DNA of 64,000 nt from a bacterium (GTDB lineage Bacteria > Patescibacteriota > Saccharimonadia > Saccharimonadales > UBA4665): positions 40,949-104,948 of the forward strand of contig JAJYDV010000002.1 of assembly GCA_021777375.1 (NCBI GenBank), read 5' to 3'. A model generated the notes under the pieces. That model saw nothing but the letters and a program-made list of their open reading frames with translations. It did no database searches and was not told the origin of the DNA. This document shows, one piece after another, positions 31,189 through 41,259 of the stretch. Position 1 is the first letter of the stretch. The number at the start of each line of letters is the position of its first letter. Both the position numbers and the translations under genes were made by a program.

Positions 31189-31485
31189 ATGAGCCGATCA
31201 CTTAAAAAAGGTCCTTTCATTGATTTTAAGCTAGCACGGAAACTGGGCCGTTTAGCTCCTGAAGACCGAACGATTATTAAAACATGGGCCCGATCTAGCA
31301 CAGTTGCCCCGGAATTTGTTGGGCGGACAATTGCCGTTCATAACGGTAAAGTTCATGTGCCAGTATTTGTTACTGAGAATATGGTAGGCCACAAACTGGG
31401 CGAATTTGCACCAACACGTAAGTTTCGGGTTCATGGCGGTAAGCTAGCTAAAGCCGAATCAAATTCGTCAGGAAATAAGGGGTAA
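31189..31485 (+). CDS. rpsS: 30S ribosomal protein S19
   Basis: [31 protein letters not shown]. Confidence 0.97.
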   Translation: MSRSLKKGPFIDFKLARKLGRLAPEDRTIIKTWARSSTVAPEFVGRTIAVHNGKVHVPVFVTENMVGHKLGEFAPTRKFRVHGGKLAKAESNSSGNKG

Positions 31486-31490
31486 GAAAA

Positions 31491-31901
31491 ATGCCTGTAC
31501 TAGCAGTAGCTAAGGGTGTGAACCAAAGTCCGCGAAAAGTTGCGGTGGTTGCGGCATTGGTTCGCGGACGCAGTGTGAGTGAGGCTCTAACAATTTTAGA
31601 GCATACCCCGAGACGAAGTTCTCTTGCGGTGATTAAAGTTATTAAAAGTGCTCAGGCCAACGCTGACTATAATCACGGATATAAGCCGAATACCTTGAGA
31701 ATTAGCGAAATTAGTGTATCTCCTGGTCCACGATTGAAGCGATTTCGTCCAGTTGCTCGCGGTGCAGCACATCCTTTTCAAAAACGCACTTCTCACATTC
31801 GGGTGGTCGTTGATGGAGAATTGCGTAAATCGAAGACCGATAAGCCTGCTAGTAAACAGACCGAAACGTCTAAAACTGTAAATAAAGTAGCGGAGAAATA
31901 A
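31491..31901 (+). CDS. rplV: 50S ribosomal protein L22
   Basis: QSPRKVAVVAALVRGRSVSEAL, GPRLKRFRPVARGAAHPFQKRTSHI. Confidence 0.95.
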   Translation: MPVLAVAKGVNQSPRKVAVVAALVRGRSVSEALTILEHTPRRSSLAVIKVIKSAQANADYNHGYKPNTLRISEISVSPGPRLKRFRPVARGAAHPFQKRTSHIRVVVDGELRKSKTDKPASKQTETSKTVNKVAEK

Positions 31902-31903
31902 CT

Positions 31904-32533
31904 ATGGGCCAAAAAGTTAATCCAATTAGCATGCGCCTTCAACTCAATAAGGAATGGAGTAGTAGATGGTTTGCCGATAAGCGCTCATATGCCAGTTTTC
32001 TTAGTGACGACCTACGGGTTCGACGTTTAATTCAGGATAAGTTGGGCAGCCGGGCATCAATTAACCGAGTAGAAATTAGCCGTACCCCAAACTTGGTGTC
32101 CGTTACAGTCTACACTGCCAAGGCTGGGGTTGTAATTGGCCGCGGTGGCGCTGGGGCACAAGATCTTAAGGATGAAATAGAGAAAATCTATCGTACGCCA
32201 ATCCGCGTCAATATTGAGGAGGTTAAGAAGCCGGACTTATATGCCAAACTAGTCGCTGAAAACATCGCTCATCAATTAGAACGGCGTATGAGCTTTAGGC
32301 GGGCAATAAAGAGTACGGCGGCAGCAACAATGCGTGCCGGAGCTAAAGGAATTCGAATCGAAGTTAGCGGTCGTTTAAACGGTTCGGAGATGAGCCGTCG
32401 CGAAAAAGAAGTTGCCGGGTCCGTTCCATTACATACTTTAAGGGCGGACATCGATTACGCTTACTCTCCGGCGTTTACTAAAGCTGGCATTATTGGTGTA
32501 AAAGTATGGATTTATAAGGGAGAGGTGCTCTAA
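31904..32533 (+). CDS. rpsC: 30S ribosomal protein S3
   Basis: [15 protein letters not shown] domain [17 protein letters not shown]. Confidence 0.96.
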   Translation: MGQKVNPISMRLQLNKEWSSRWFADKRSYASFLSDDLRVRRLIQDKLGSRASINRVEISRTPNLVSVTVYTAKAGVVIGRGGAGAQDLKDEIEKIYRTPIRVNIEEVKKPDLYAKLVAENIAHQLERRMSFRRAIKSTAAATMRAGAKGIRIEVSGRLNGSEMSRREKEVAGSVPLHTLRADIDYAYSPAFTKAGIIGVKVWIYKGEVL

Positions 32534-32534
32534 A

Positions 32535-32948
32535 ATGTTAATACCGGCACGAAGTAAATACCGCAAAGTCCGAAAGGGACGTATTCGTGGCGTTGCAACT
32601 TCTGGCAATTACATTGCATACGGCGATTACGGTTTGCAGGCTCAAGGAAACGAGCGCATTAATTCAAGACAGATCGAGGCAGCCAGACAGGCGATGACAA
32701 GGTATATTAAGCGCGGCGGAAAAATTTGGATTCGTATCTTTCCCCATACTCCTGTTACAAGAAAGCCTCAAGATGTGAAAATGGGTAGCGGTAAAGGCAG
32801 CCCGGAATATTTTGTAGCCAAAGTCAGACCGGGAACGATTTTGTTTGAGATGCAAGGAGTTAGCGAGGTAGAAGCTCGTGAAGCCATGCGATTAGCAGCC
32901 AATAAACTCCCGGTCAAAACTCGCTTTTTGATTCGAGAGGAGTCCTAG
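32535..32948 (+). CDS. rplP: 50S ribosomal protein L16
   Basis: [39 protein letters not shown]. Confidence 0.97.
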   Translation: MLIPARSKYRKVRKGRIRGVATSGNYIAYGDYGLQAQGNERINSRQIEAARQAMTRYIKRGGKIWIRIFPHTPVTRKPQDVKMGSGKGSPEYFVAKVRPGTILFEMQGVSEVEAREAMRLAANKLPVKTRFLIREES

Positions 32949-32962
32949 GAAGGTTTATTAGT

Positions 32963-33163
32963 ATGAAGATTGCAGATATCCGTAAATTAACCACCGCCGA
33001 GCTGACTAAACAGAGCAGCTCTCTTAGGGACGAAATCGTAGAGCTAAAGCGCATGAAAAGCATGGGTGAGATTACAAATGTGCGCCAGGTAAAGAACAAG
33101 CGTAAAGACCTTGCAAGGATGCTTAGTGTACTTAGTGAACAATTGCTAAAGGAGAAGATCTAA
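32963..33163 (+). CDS. rpmC: 50S ribosomal protein L29
   Basis: Small coiled-coil protein between L16 and S17; IRKLTTAELTKQSSSLRDEIVELK. Confidence 0.9.
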   Translation: MKIADIRKLTTAELTKQSSSLRDEIVELKRMKSMGEITNVRQVKNKRKDLARMLSVLSEQLLKEKI

Positions 33164-33537
33164 TGTCGAAAACTTTAAACGGTGTGGTAAGTGCGCTATC
33201 CGGAAATAAGACTATAGCCGTTAAAGTCGAACGTCGAAAAACCCACCCCACTCTACATAAACAGTTCTTAGACACTACTAAGTTTATGGTGCATGACGAA
33301 GCTAGTGAAGCTCAAGTTGGAGATAAGGTGACAATTGTTGAGTGTCGACCGCTGAGCGCTACCAAGCATTTTCAATTAGAGCGGATTTTAGTGCGTGCCA
33401 AACTAAAAGAAGAGGCTCTTGCAGTTTTAAAGGCTGACAACCAAGTTGTAGAGTCTAGCATAGCCGAAGTTCCGGTCAAGCCGAGCGTGACAAGAAAAAT
33501 GTCGGCAGTTACTAAAAAGAAGAGCGTAAAATCATGA
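33163..33537 (+). CDS. rpsQ: 30S ribosomal protein S17 with C-terminal extension
   Basis: [47 protein letters not shown]. Confidence 0.95.
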   Translation: MSKTLNGVVSALSGNKTIAVKVERRKTHPTLHKQFLDTTKFMVHDEASEAQVGDKVTIVECRPLSATKHFQLERILVRAKLKEEALAVLKADNQVVESSIAEVPVKPSVTRKMSAVTKKKSVKS

Positions 33538-33902
33538 TTCAGCAAGAAACCAGATTAAACGTTGCCGACAACAGCGGAGCACGCGAAATTCTTTGCATTC
33601 GAGTGCTAGGCGGTAGCCGTCGTCGCTACGCGAGGGTCGGCGATATTATAGTTGCTAGCGTCAAAGAAGCTAACCCGAATGGTACAGTCAAAAAGAAGAG
33701 CGTCGTTAAAGCGGTTGTGGTGCGTACGACTGATCAAATACGCCGTGCGGACGGCTCGACAATAAAATTTGATGATAACTCAGCTGTTATCATTGCTGAC
33801 GACAAAACACCGCGCGGGACTCGTATTTTTGGCCCAGTACCGCGAGAATTACGCGAAAAAGGTTATGCCCGTATTATTAGTCTTGCGCCGGAGGTACTTT
33901 AA
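33534..33902 (+). CDS. rplN: 50S ribosomal protein L14
   Basis: [28 protein letters not shown]. Confidence 0.98.
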   Translation: MIQQETRLNVADNSGAREILCIRVLGGSRRRYARVGDIIVASVKEANPNGTVKKKSVVKAVVVRTTDQIRRADGSTIKFDDNSAVIIADDKTPRGTRIFGPVPRELREKGYARIISLAPEVL

Positions 33903-34232
33903 ATGAGTGATCATCGATATAAGATTAGACTAAAAAAAGGCGATCAGGTAGTTGTGAGAAGTGGTAAGTACAAGGGCAAAACAGGAAAAATTACGGCTAC
34001 ACACCCATCTTTGAACGCCGTTACCGTCGACGGAATTAATGTCGTTAAACATCACGTAAAACCTAATAAGGAGTACCCGCAAGGCGGCATTATTGATGAA
34101 ACTAAGCCTATTAACGTTAGTAAGCTTGGTATCTATGAACCGACTCTTAAAAAGGCTAGTCGTATTAAATATGTGCTTAATGAGGACGGTAAGACCCGCG
34201 TATTTAGTGCTAGCAATAAGGAGATTAAGTAA
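33903..34232 (+). CDS. rplX: 50S ribosomal protein L24
   Basis: KKGDQVVVRSGKYKGKTGKI KOW motif. Confidence 0.95.
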   Translation: MSDHRYKIRLKKGDQVVVRSGKYKGKTGKITATHPSLNAVTVDGINVVKHHVKPNKEYPQGGIIDETKPINVSKLGIYEPTLKKASRIKYVLNEDGKTRVFSASNKEIK

Positions 34233-34816
34233 TGGCTTCTTCTAAAGAGACGGTTAATAAAGGTTATCAACCCCGTTTACTGCAGCTTTATAATACACGC
34301 ATCGAAGCCGAGCTTATGAAGGAGCTTAAGCTTAATAATATAAATCAGGTTCCAAAGCTTGAAAAGATTGTAATAAATAGCGGAGTCGGTAAGGCCAAAG
34401 ACGACAAAAAACTTATGGACACCATGGTTAATACCTTGCGCAAAATTTCTGGGCAACAACCGGTGCAGACGGTTGCTAAAAAATCAATTGCCACATTCAA
34501 GGTTCGTGAGGGAGATAAAGTTGGACTTAAAGTAACCTTGCGTGGTGCTAGGATGTATGAATTCATGGACCGTTTAATTAATATTGTCTTACCTCGTCTG
34601 CGTGACTTCCATGGTGTAAGCGAGAGCGCCTTTGACAAACAAGGTAATTATGCGCTAGGATTAACAGACCAATCGGTTTTTCCGGAACTGAGTTTTGAAG
34701 AAACTTCTCAAGCGCACGGAATACAAGTGATATTTGTTATTAAAAACGAGCAGCCAGCTCATGCCCGAGCCTTGCTTGCTAAGATGGGTGTACCATTTAC
34801 AAAGGAAAGTAAATAA
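34232..34816 (+). CDS. rplE: 50S ribosomal protein L5
   Basis: [36 protein letters not shown]. Confidence 0.97.
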   Translation: MASSKETVNKGYQPRLLQLYNTRIEAELMKELKLNNINQVPKLEKIVINSGVGKAKDDKKLMDTMVNTLRKISGQQPVQTVAKKSIATFKVREGDKVGLKVTLRGARMYEFMDRLINIVLPRLRDFHGVSESAFDKQGNYALGLTDQSVFPELSFEETSQAHGIQVIFVIKNEQPAHARALLAKMGVPFTKESK

Positions 34817-34820
34817 TAAT

Positions 34821-35090
34821 ATGGCCAAGACATCAATAGTAGTTAGGGACGCAAAACGCCAAGCGATGATTCGTCGCTACGCAGCTAAGCGTGCCGAGTT
34901 GAAAGAGCTCGGTGATTGGGAAGGTTTAGCTAAATTGCCACGCAATAGCTCTCCCACGCGCTGGAAAAATCGCTGCTCGGAAACTCATCGTCCTAGAGGG
35001 TATATGAGACAATTTGGTCTTAGTCGTATTAGCTTCCGAGAACATGCCAGTCGTGGTGAGATTCCAGGCGTAACTAAGTCGAGCTGGTAA
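34821..35090 (+). CDS. rpsN: 30S ribosomal protein S14 (zinc-ribbon-less form)
   Basis: [52 protein letters not shown] at 34821 is internal to ORF 34734. Confidence 0.95.
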   Translation: MAKTSIVVRDAKRQAMIRRYAAKRAELKELGDWEGLAKLPRNSSPTRWKNRCSETHRPRGYMRQFGLSRISFREHASRGEIPGVTKSSW

Positions 35091-35101
35091 GGGAAAAAGC
35101 A

Positions 35102-35503
35102 ATGAGCAAAGTATCCACTGATCCAATTTCCGACATGCTGGCCCGTATTCGTAATGCGAATGCTGTTAACAAGAACCAAATCGTTTTACCTCACTCCGGC
35201 ATTAAAGAATCAGTTGCTAGGGTTTTAGCTAAATCAAATTTTATTATTTCGGTGGCTGTTGAAGGCAAGAATCAAGACAAGCGATTGGTTTTAACTTTAT
35301 CTTCTAGTGATAGTAGTTCAAAAATTACATCGATTAAGAGACTAAGTAAACCGGGTCGTCGCATTTATGCCGGATCGAAGGACATCCCATGGGTGAAACA
35401 AGGCCGAGGGATAGTTATTATTTCAACCGCAAATGGCATCTTGAGTGGAGACGAAGCGAAACGATTAAATCTCGGTGGCGAACTTATTTGTGAGGTTTAT
35501 TAG
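35102..35503 (+). CDS. rpsH: 30S ribosomal protein S8
   Basis: [37 protein letters not shown]. Confidence 0.97.
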   Translation: MSKVSTDPISDMLARIRNANAVNKNQIVLPHSGIKESVARVLAKSNFIISVAVEGKNQDKRLVLTLSSSDSSSKITSIKRLSKPGRRIYAGSKDIPWVKQGRGIVIISTANGILSGDEAKRLNLGGELICEVY

Positions 35504-35505
35504 CT

Positions 35506-36051
35506 ATGAGTCGTATTGGCCGGCAACCAGTAATAATTCCGTCAGACGTTAGTGTAAATATTAACCAGGGAGTTGTGAGTGTTAGTGGTAGCAAGGGCAA
35601 TTTAGTGCAACCATTGCTTGAAGGATTGTCAGTTACTGTTGATGGCGCGCAAGTTTTAGTAAATACGCTAAGCGAGAATTCCATGTCTAAGGCAAACCAC
35701 GGGCTAATGCGCTCGCTTATTAATAACATGGTAATCGGTGTCAGTCAGGGATTTAGTAAAAAACTTGAGATTAATGGGGTTGGTTACCGCGCTATTATGC
35801 AAGGCTCTAAGGGTATTAAGTTTTCGCTAGGTTATTCTCACGACATCTCTTTTTCCTTACCTGAAGGCGTAAATGCTATGATTGATCAGAATGTCATAAC
35901 TGTTACCGGTGCGGACAAGCAACAGGTTGGTCAGGTGGCCAGCGAAATTAGAGAGTTGCGTAAACCTGAACCCTATAAGGGGAAGGGTATTATGTATGAG
36001 GGTGAGCACATAATCAGGAAAAGCGGCAAAAGCGGCAAGGAGAGCAAGTAG
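35506..36051 (+). CDS. rplF: 50S ribosomal protein L6
   Basis: MSRIGRQPVIIPSDVSV, RKPEPYKGKGIMYEGE. Confidence 0.97.
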   Translation: MSRIGRQPVIIPSDVSVNINQGVVSVSGSKGNLVQPLLEGLSVTVDGAQVLVNTLSENSMSKANHGLMRSLINNMVIGVSQGFSKKLEINGVGYRAIMQGSKGIKFSLGYSHDISFSLPEGVNAMIDQNVITVTGADKQQVGQVASEIRELRKPEPYKGKGIMYEGEHIIRKSGKSGKESK

Positions 36052-36058
36052 ATTTTTT

Positions 36059-36412
36059 ATGAATCGTTTAAGTCAGAAAATGAATTCAATGCAAATGCGT
36101 AAGAATCGTGTACGGGCTGTAATTAGCGGGACTAGCGAGAGGCCCCGATTAAGTGTACATATCTCAATCAACCACGTTAGCGCTCAGCTGATTAATGATT
36201 CAACATCCTCGACCTTAATTTACGTCACATCAGTTGGCCGAAAAATTAATGGCACTATGACCGAGAAAGCCGCAGCAATTGGTAGCGAGCTGGCCAAAAA
36301 AGCTAAAACCGCTGGAATTAATAAGGTAGTTTTCGATCGTGGAAGCAAACTCTACCACGGTCGAATAAAGGCTCTAGCTGATGCTGCAAGAGCCGGTGGA
36401 CTGGAATTTTAA
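36059..36412 (+). CDS. rplR: 50S ribosomal protein L18
   Basis: RVRAVISGTSERPRLSVHISINH, VFDRGSKLYHGRIKALADAARAGGL. Confidence 0.96.
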   Translation: MNRLSQKMNSMQMRKNRVRAVISGTSERPRLSVHISINHVSAQLINDSTSSTLIYVTSVGRKINGTMTEKAAAIGSELAKKAKTAGINKVVFDRGSKLYHGRIKALADAARAGGLEF

Positions 36413-37030
36413 ATGAATAGTAATAATTCTAATAAATCAGTTAGTAAGACAGGGAGTGAGCCATTTAAGGCTAATCGAGGTGGAATGCCTCTTGGTACTT
36501 CTAGGCGCGGTCAAACTGAAACTGACGATGATAAGCGTTTTGATGAACAAATGCTTCATATTGACCGAGTGGCACGGGTAGTTAAAGGCGGCCGTCGTTT
36601 CCGTTTTCGTGCGCTTGTAGTAGTCGGAGACCACAAAGCACAGGTTGGAATCGGTATTGCAAAAGGCGCAGATGTTACCTCAGCGGTTACTAAAGCCAAC
36701 GAGGTGGCTAAGAAAAACATGATTAAAGTTCCTTTGTACCGAGACACCATCCCTCATGACGTTGAAGCCAAGGTTGGAGGATCGAAGATTCTTCTAAAGC
36801 CAGCAAGCTCCGGTACTGGATTAATAGCCGGTGGTGTTGTACGAACCATTCTAGAAGTGGCTGGAGTTGGCAACGTTTTAAGCAAGTCGCTCGGTTCATC
36901 AAATAAAGCTAACACGGCTTATGCTACGATGGCGGCACTCAAACAACTAAAGACGGCTAGCGAATGGACCACCCGAATTACTAATACTTCTTCTGTAAAT
37001 CACAGGCTTCCTAAAAAGGTAACTCAATAA
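36413..37030 (+). CDS. rpsE: 30S ribosomal protein S5
   Basis: HIDRVARVVKGGRRFRFRALVVVGD, GTGLIAGGVVRTILEVAGV. Confidence 0.97.
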   Translation: MNSNNSNKSVSKTGSEPFKANRGGMPLGTSRRGQTETDDDKRFDEQMLHIDRVARVVKGGRRFRFRALVVVGDHKAQVGIGIAKGADVTSAVTKANEVAKKNMIKVPLYRDTIPHDVEAKVGGSKILLKPASSGTGLIAGGVVRTILEVAGVGNVLSKSLGSSNKANTAYATMAALKQLKTASEWTTRITNTSSVNHRLPKKVTQ

Positions 37031-37046
37031 ATTTTAATAATCTACT

Positions 37047-37529
37047 ATGAAGTATCACGAACTTTCCATTAATAAACACCGGCAGGCTAAGCGAGTTGGA
37101 CGCGGTATTGCAGGCGGGCAAGGTAAAACTGCAGGTCGTGGAACTAAAGGTCAGAAAGCCCGTACTGGCTGGTCGTTACGACCTGGTTTTGCTGGAGGTC
37201 AAAATCCTCTTATGCAGCAACTTCCTAAACTACCCGGTTTTAGATCGATCCACGCAAAAACTACTAATATCTTTACCGAGCAGCTAGAAGTACTTAAAGA
37301 TTCAATAATTACAGCCGAAACTTTGGCTAAGGCTGGAATCATAAATCATCCGTATCAGAATATTAAATTACTTAAAAGAGGTGAAATTAAGCGTAGTCTG
37401 AATGTTAGTTTACCGGCTGCCTCCAGATCGGCGATTGAAGCTATTGAAAACGCTGGCGGAACCTTTAAAAGAATCGATCGTCTTCCAAGACCAAATACGA
37501 AAAATATAGATACCCAATCTAGTAAATAA
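37047..37529 (+). CDS. rplO: 50S ribosomal protein L15
   Basis: KRVGRGIAGGQGKTAGRGTKGQKAR. Confidence 0.96.
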   Translation: MKYHELSINKHRQAKRVGRGIAGGQGKTAGRGTKGQKARTGWSLRPGFAGGQNPLMQQLPKLPGFRSIHAKTTNIFTEQLEVLKDSIITAETLAKAGIINHPYQNIKLLKRGEIKRSLNVSLPAASRSAIEAIENAGGTFKRIDRLPRPNTKNIDTQSSK

Positions 37530-37694
37530 TTGCCAGTAACTATTTATTGGTCCGGGAAAGATTATCTTATGTTGGCGAAAAGAATCGGGCATGGCATACT
37601 ACAAGATGATAGAATTAAAAATGAAACTTTAAAGAGGGAGAAGATCTAACCTTCTATTAGTAAATTTCGCTTGGTTAGAAATAGTAAAAGTAGC

Positions 37695-39191
37695 ATGAAC
37701 TGGAAAATAATTTGGCAGTCACTAAAACAAAGGGATATGCAAAAGCGTCTCTTAGCGCTGCTTGGAATTATTATTGTATTTCGGATAATGATCAACATAC
37801 CAGTTCCCCTAGGTAGTGCCAAGGATTTACATCAGATTATATCCAACCTTTTTAGCTCAAAATCGGCACCTCAATTTTTAAGCTTTTTAAACGTTCTATC
37901 GGGTGGGGCGCTTGCTAACTTCTCGATTATGTTGGCCGGTTTAGGCCCGTACATTAACGCCTCGATTATTATGCAGTTACTGACCAAGGCTATCCCTCAA
38001 TTAGAGGCTCTACACGATGAAGGCGAGTTTGGACAGAAGAAGATTAACCAATATACCCGTGTCTTAACCTTTCCGCTAGCTATTATTCAGTCCATAGGTT
38101 CGATTTTCTTGATTCGCCAAGCCGCTCAAAGTCTTGGCGGAACTAACATCACCGCTCATGCCTCAATTATGCAGTGGGTGATTATGGTAGCCGCCTTAAC
38201 CGGAGCCTCAATGTTGCTTATGTGGCTCGGAGAATTAATTACCGAACAAGGTATTGGTAACGGAATATCTTTAATTATTACGGTTGGAATTGTTAGCCGT
38301 TTACCATCGAACATCTATGACATCGTACATGCCCAATTGAAATCGACCGATCGCTGGAAACTATTAGGTCATACCTGGCCAATGGACAAAAGAGCATCAT
38401 TTTATTTAATCGGCATAATATTATCGATCATTATCTTGACATGGATTGTCGTGAAGCTTAACGAGGCTGCGAGAAACCTGACAATAAATTATGCTAAACG
38501 GGTACAAGGTAACCGAGCCTACGGTGGAGTTACCACAACTTTACCGGTTAAATTAATTACCGCCGGGGTTATTCCAATTATTTTTGCCGTTGCATTTTTA
38601 AGTGTGCCCGGGTTTGCGGGACAGCTCATGAGTGCTGCGCATAGCCCAACAATCTCCCACATTGGTAGTAACTTAGTCGCTTGGTTCCAAACACCATCTG
38701 CCGCTACGTTTGCTACCGAGCACTGGAAAGCCTATATTTATCCAGTCACTTACTTTTTGTTAGTCTTTGTTTTTACCTTCTTTTACACTTCGATTACTTT
38801 TAACTCTAAAGAAATTGCTGAGAATCTTCAAAAACAGGGCGGGTTTTTAGAGGGTGTAAGAAGCGGAAAACAAACTGAAAAATATTTGTCGAAGATAGTT
38901 AACCGCTTAACGCTTTTTGGAGCAGCAAGTTTAGGCATTTTAGCTTTACTGCCGATTATTGCCCAGATATTTATCAACCAAAACATAACAATTGGCGGAA
39001 CATCGATCTTGATTTTGGTTTCTGTTGCCTTGCAAACACTTAGGGCTATTGAATCAAGGGCTTTAATGGTCACTTATGACCAGTATAGTCAACCTGATTT
39101 CTTCTATGAGCCTGAAGTTGCCGTTGAAGCGGCGGCCGGTGCTCAAAGACTTAAAATCGCTGATCGTTTCCGCTCTCGTAAACTTAAATAA
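37695..39191 (+). CDS. secY: Preprotein translocase subunit SecY
   Basis: FRIMINIPVP, GLGPYINASIIMQLL, EQGIGNGISLIIT. ATG at 37695 preferred to the upstream alternative start at 37671. Confidence 0.96.
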   Translation: MNWKIIWQSLKQRDMQKRLLALLGIIIVFRIMINIPVPLGSAKDLHQIISNLFSSKSAPQFLSFLNVLSGGALANFSIMLAGLGPYINASIIMQLLTKAIPQLEALHDEGEFGQKKINQYTRVLTFPLAIIQSIGSIFLIRQAAQSLGGTNITAHASIMQWVIMVAALTGASMLLMWLGELITEQGIGNGISLIITVGIVSRLPSNIYDIVHAQLKSTDRWKLLGHTWPMDKRASFYLIGIILSIIILTWIVVKLNEAARNLTINYAKRVQGNRAYGGVTTTLPVKLITAGVIPIIFAVAFLSVPGFAGQLMSAAHSPTISHIGSNLVAWFQTPSAATFATEHWKAYIYPVTYFLLVFVFTFFYTSITFNSKEIAENLQKQGGFLEGVRSGKQTEKYLSKIVNRLTLFGAASLGILALLPIIAQIFINQNITIGGTSILILVSVALQTLRAIESRALMVTYDQYSQPDFFYEPEVAVEAAAGAQRLKIADRFRSRKLK

Positions 39192-39302
39192 CCAGCTATT
39201 TTCGATATAGGTATTTTAAAACCGCCTAGTGTGCTATGCTGGTTTTAAGGATAAACGGCAGTATTGGCTGAACCGTCTTTTGCATAAGTTTGATAAAAAC
39301 TC

Positions 39303-39332
39303 TTTACATTAGTAATATGTTTTTGATATAAT
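39303..39332 (+). promoter_or_regulatory. infA promoter TTTACA-N18-TATAAT with TGA extended -10
   Basis: Near-consensus -10 TGATATAAT, 18 nt before the infA ATG. Confidence 0.65.
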
Positions 39333-39350
39333 CACAGATTAGTTATAGGT

Positions 39351-39572
39351 ATGGCTGCCAATAAAGAAGTTATCGAGCTTAGCGGTACTATCGTTGAGAC
39401 TCTGCCCGGTACCCAGTTTCGGGTTGAACTCGAGAACGGCCATCAAATTATAGCTCACGTCGCCGGTAAAATGAGAAAACATTTTATTCGTATCGTACCA
39501 GGCGACAGCGTTACGGTTGAGTTGACCCCTTATGATCTTACTAAGGGCAGAATCACCTATCGCATGTCATAA
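39351..39572 (+). CDS. infA: Translation initiation factor IF-1
   Basis: [41 protein letters not shown]. Confidence 0.97.
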   Translation: MAANKEVIELSGTIVETLPGTQFRVELENGHQIIAHVAGKMRKHFIRIVPGDSVTVELTPYDLTKGRITYRMS

Positions 39573-39622
39573 ATCTTAATTTTTTAAGGCAGTGTGTCAA
39601 ATTCAAGGAGGAATTGATCCGC

Positions 39623-39739
39623 ATGAAAGTGCGTGCCAGCGTCAAAAAGATAAGCCCAGATGATCTAGTCGTCCGTCGCAAAGGACGTGTCTATATCATT
39701 AACAAGCGTAAACCCAAGCATAAACAAAGGCAGGGCTAG
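39623..39739 (+). CDS. rpmJ: 50S ribosomal protein L36, 38 aa, Cys-less form (absent from the supplied ORF track)
   Basis: Manual translation [47 protein letters not shown] upstream; canonical position between infA and rpsM. Confidence 0.95.
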   Translation: MKVRASVKKISPDDLVVRRKGRVYIINKRKPKHKQRQG

Positions 39740-39744
39740 TTAAT

Positions 39745-40131
39745 ATGGCGCGAATTTCTGGTGTTACTTTACCAAGCGAAAAGCAAATTTGGGTGTCTTT
39801 AACGTATATTTACGGCATTGGTTCTAAAACCAGCCAGGATATTCTTACTAAGGCTAAAGTTGATCCGAGCCTACGAACTAAGAATCTTAATGACGAAGAA
39901 ATTTCCCGAATATCTGAAGTAATTGCTAACAATTATTCTGTAGAAGGTGATCTCCAACGTATAGTTAGTGGTAATATTAAGCGCTTGAAGGACATTAAGA
40001 GCTATCGGGGTATTCGTCACAGTGCAAATTTACCTACTCGCGGACAACGTACCCGAACTAATGCTCGAACACGCAGAGGTAGAAAGGTTACCGTTGCCGG
40101 TACCGCTAAGAAAGTAGCGGCCAAGACATAG
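39745..40131 (+). CDS. rpsM: 30S ribosomal protein S13
   Basis: MARISGVTLPSEKQIWVSLTYIYGIG, RGIRHSANLPTRGQRTRTNARTRRG. Confidence 0.97.
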   Translation: MARISGVTLPSEKQIWVSLTYIYGIGSKTSQDILTKAKVDPSLRTKNLNDEEISRISEVIANNYSVEGDLQRIVSGNIKRLKDIKSYRGIRHSANLPTRGQRTRTNARTRRGRKVTVAGTAKKVAAKT

Positions 40132-40157
40132 TTTCTAAGGAACTACGAAATATTATT

Positions 40158-40613
40158 ATGACTGATTTAAATCAAGAAACTTATGACACTGAACTGGCAG
40201 TCAACGAGCCAGAAGTTCAGGTAGAAATTACTAATACGCCTAAAAAGCGTAAATCTAAGCGTAGCGTTTCGGCAGGTCAAGCTCATATTAAGGCAACCTT
40301 CAATAACACGATTATTAGTCTTACAGATAGTACGGGGGCGGTAATTAGTACCTCTAGTGCCGGTTCATGTGGCTTTAGAGGCTCTAAAAAAGGCACAGCC
40401 TATGCTGCTCAGGTAGCAACCGAGCGGGCCGCAATGGCAGCTAAACAACAATACGGTTTGACTAAAGTTGACGTTTACGTTAAAGGTATTGGATTAGGAA
40501 GAGACGCGGCAATTCGTACTCTCGGGCAGCAAGATATTTATGTCGAAACAATTTCTGATGTAACTGGTGTTCCACATGGTGGCGTAAGGCCTAAGAAGGC
40601 TAGGAGAGTGTAG
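40158..40613 (+). CDS. rpsK: 30S ribosomal protein S11 with N-terminal extension
   Basis: GQAHIKATFNNTIISLTDSTGAVIS, VTGVPHGGVRPKKARRV. Confidence 0.97.
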   Translation: MTDLNQETYDTELAVNEPEVQVEITNTPKKRKSKRSVSAGQAHIKATFNNTIISLTDSTGAVISTSSAGSCGFRGSKKGTAYAAQVATERAAMAAKQQYGLTKVDVYVKGIGLGRDAAIRTLGQQDIYVETISDVTGVPHGGVRPKKARRV

Positions 40614-40623
40614 TAAATAGACC

Positions 40624-41241
40624 ATGGCAAGAGATCTTCAATCAATCGTAAAGATGAGTCGACGCGAAGGCTATGCTTTGCATCCTAAGGCTCACAAAGC
40701 TTTAGTTAAGCGGCCTTCACCTCCGGGGCAACAGGCAGCTAACGCTCGCCCATCTAAGCCCAGTCAATATGCCCAGCAGTTGCGCGAAAAACAGAAAGTT
40801 AAGCGTTTATACGGTCTTTTAGAGCGGCAATTTGCTAAATTAATGCGGGAAGCCAGTCGCCGCAAAGGGCAGACCGGTGAGATTCTACTTCAAATGCTAG
40901 AGCTTAGAGCCGACAACACAGTTTATCGTGCCGGTTTCGCTCCATCAAGACGTGCTGCCAGGCAACTAGTCAGCCATGGACATTTTCTACTTAACGGCAA
41001 TCGATTCGATATACCATCTATCCAGATGAAGTTTGGCGATGTTTTACAATTTCGTCCGCACAGCTTAAATAGCGACTACTTTAAACATTTAGACGAAGTT
41101 AGTGCTGCACCGAATACTTATCCTGAATGGATAAATGTTAATCGAAAGAAAGGTCAGGTGAGCATAGTTTCACTACCTACCCGTGATGACGCTGAACTAG
41201 ATATTAATGAGCAGTTAATAGTTGAGTACTATTCACGCTAA
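40624..41241 (+). CDS. rpsD: 30S ribosomal protein S4 (Cys-less N-terminus)
   Basis: SRREGYALHPK, RADNTVYRAGFAPSRRAARQLVSHGHFLLNG S4 domain. Confidence 0.96.
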   Translation: MARDLQSIVKMSRREGYALHPKAHKALVKRPSPPGQQAANARPSKPSQYAQQLREKQKVKRLYGLLERQFAKLMREASRRKGQTGEILLQMLELRADNTVYRAGFAPSRRAARQLVSHGHFLLNGNRFDIPSIQMKFGDVLQFRPHSLNSDYFKHLDEVSAAPNTYPEWINVNRKKGQVSIVSLPTRDDAELDINEQLIVEYYSR

Positions 41242-41259
41242 AGGAGGAAGAAAGCAAGA

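Noticed and set aside
37570-37650. Small ORF MLAKRIGHGILQDDRIKNETLKREKI in the rplO-secY gap, considered as an L30 remnant or uORF
   Set aside because: No similarity to L30 motifs, no clear SD, and it overlaps a promoter-like TGATAGAAT; likely chance.
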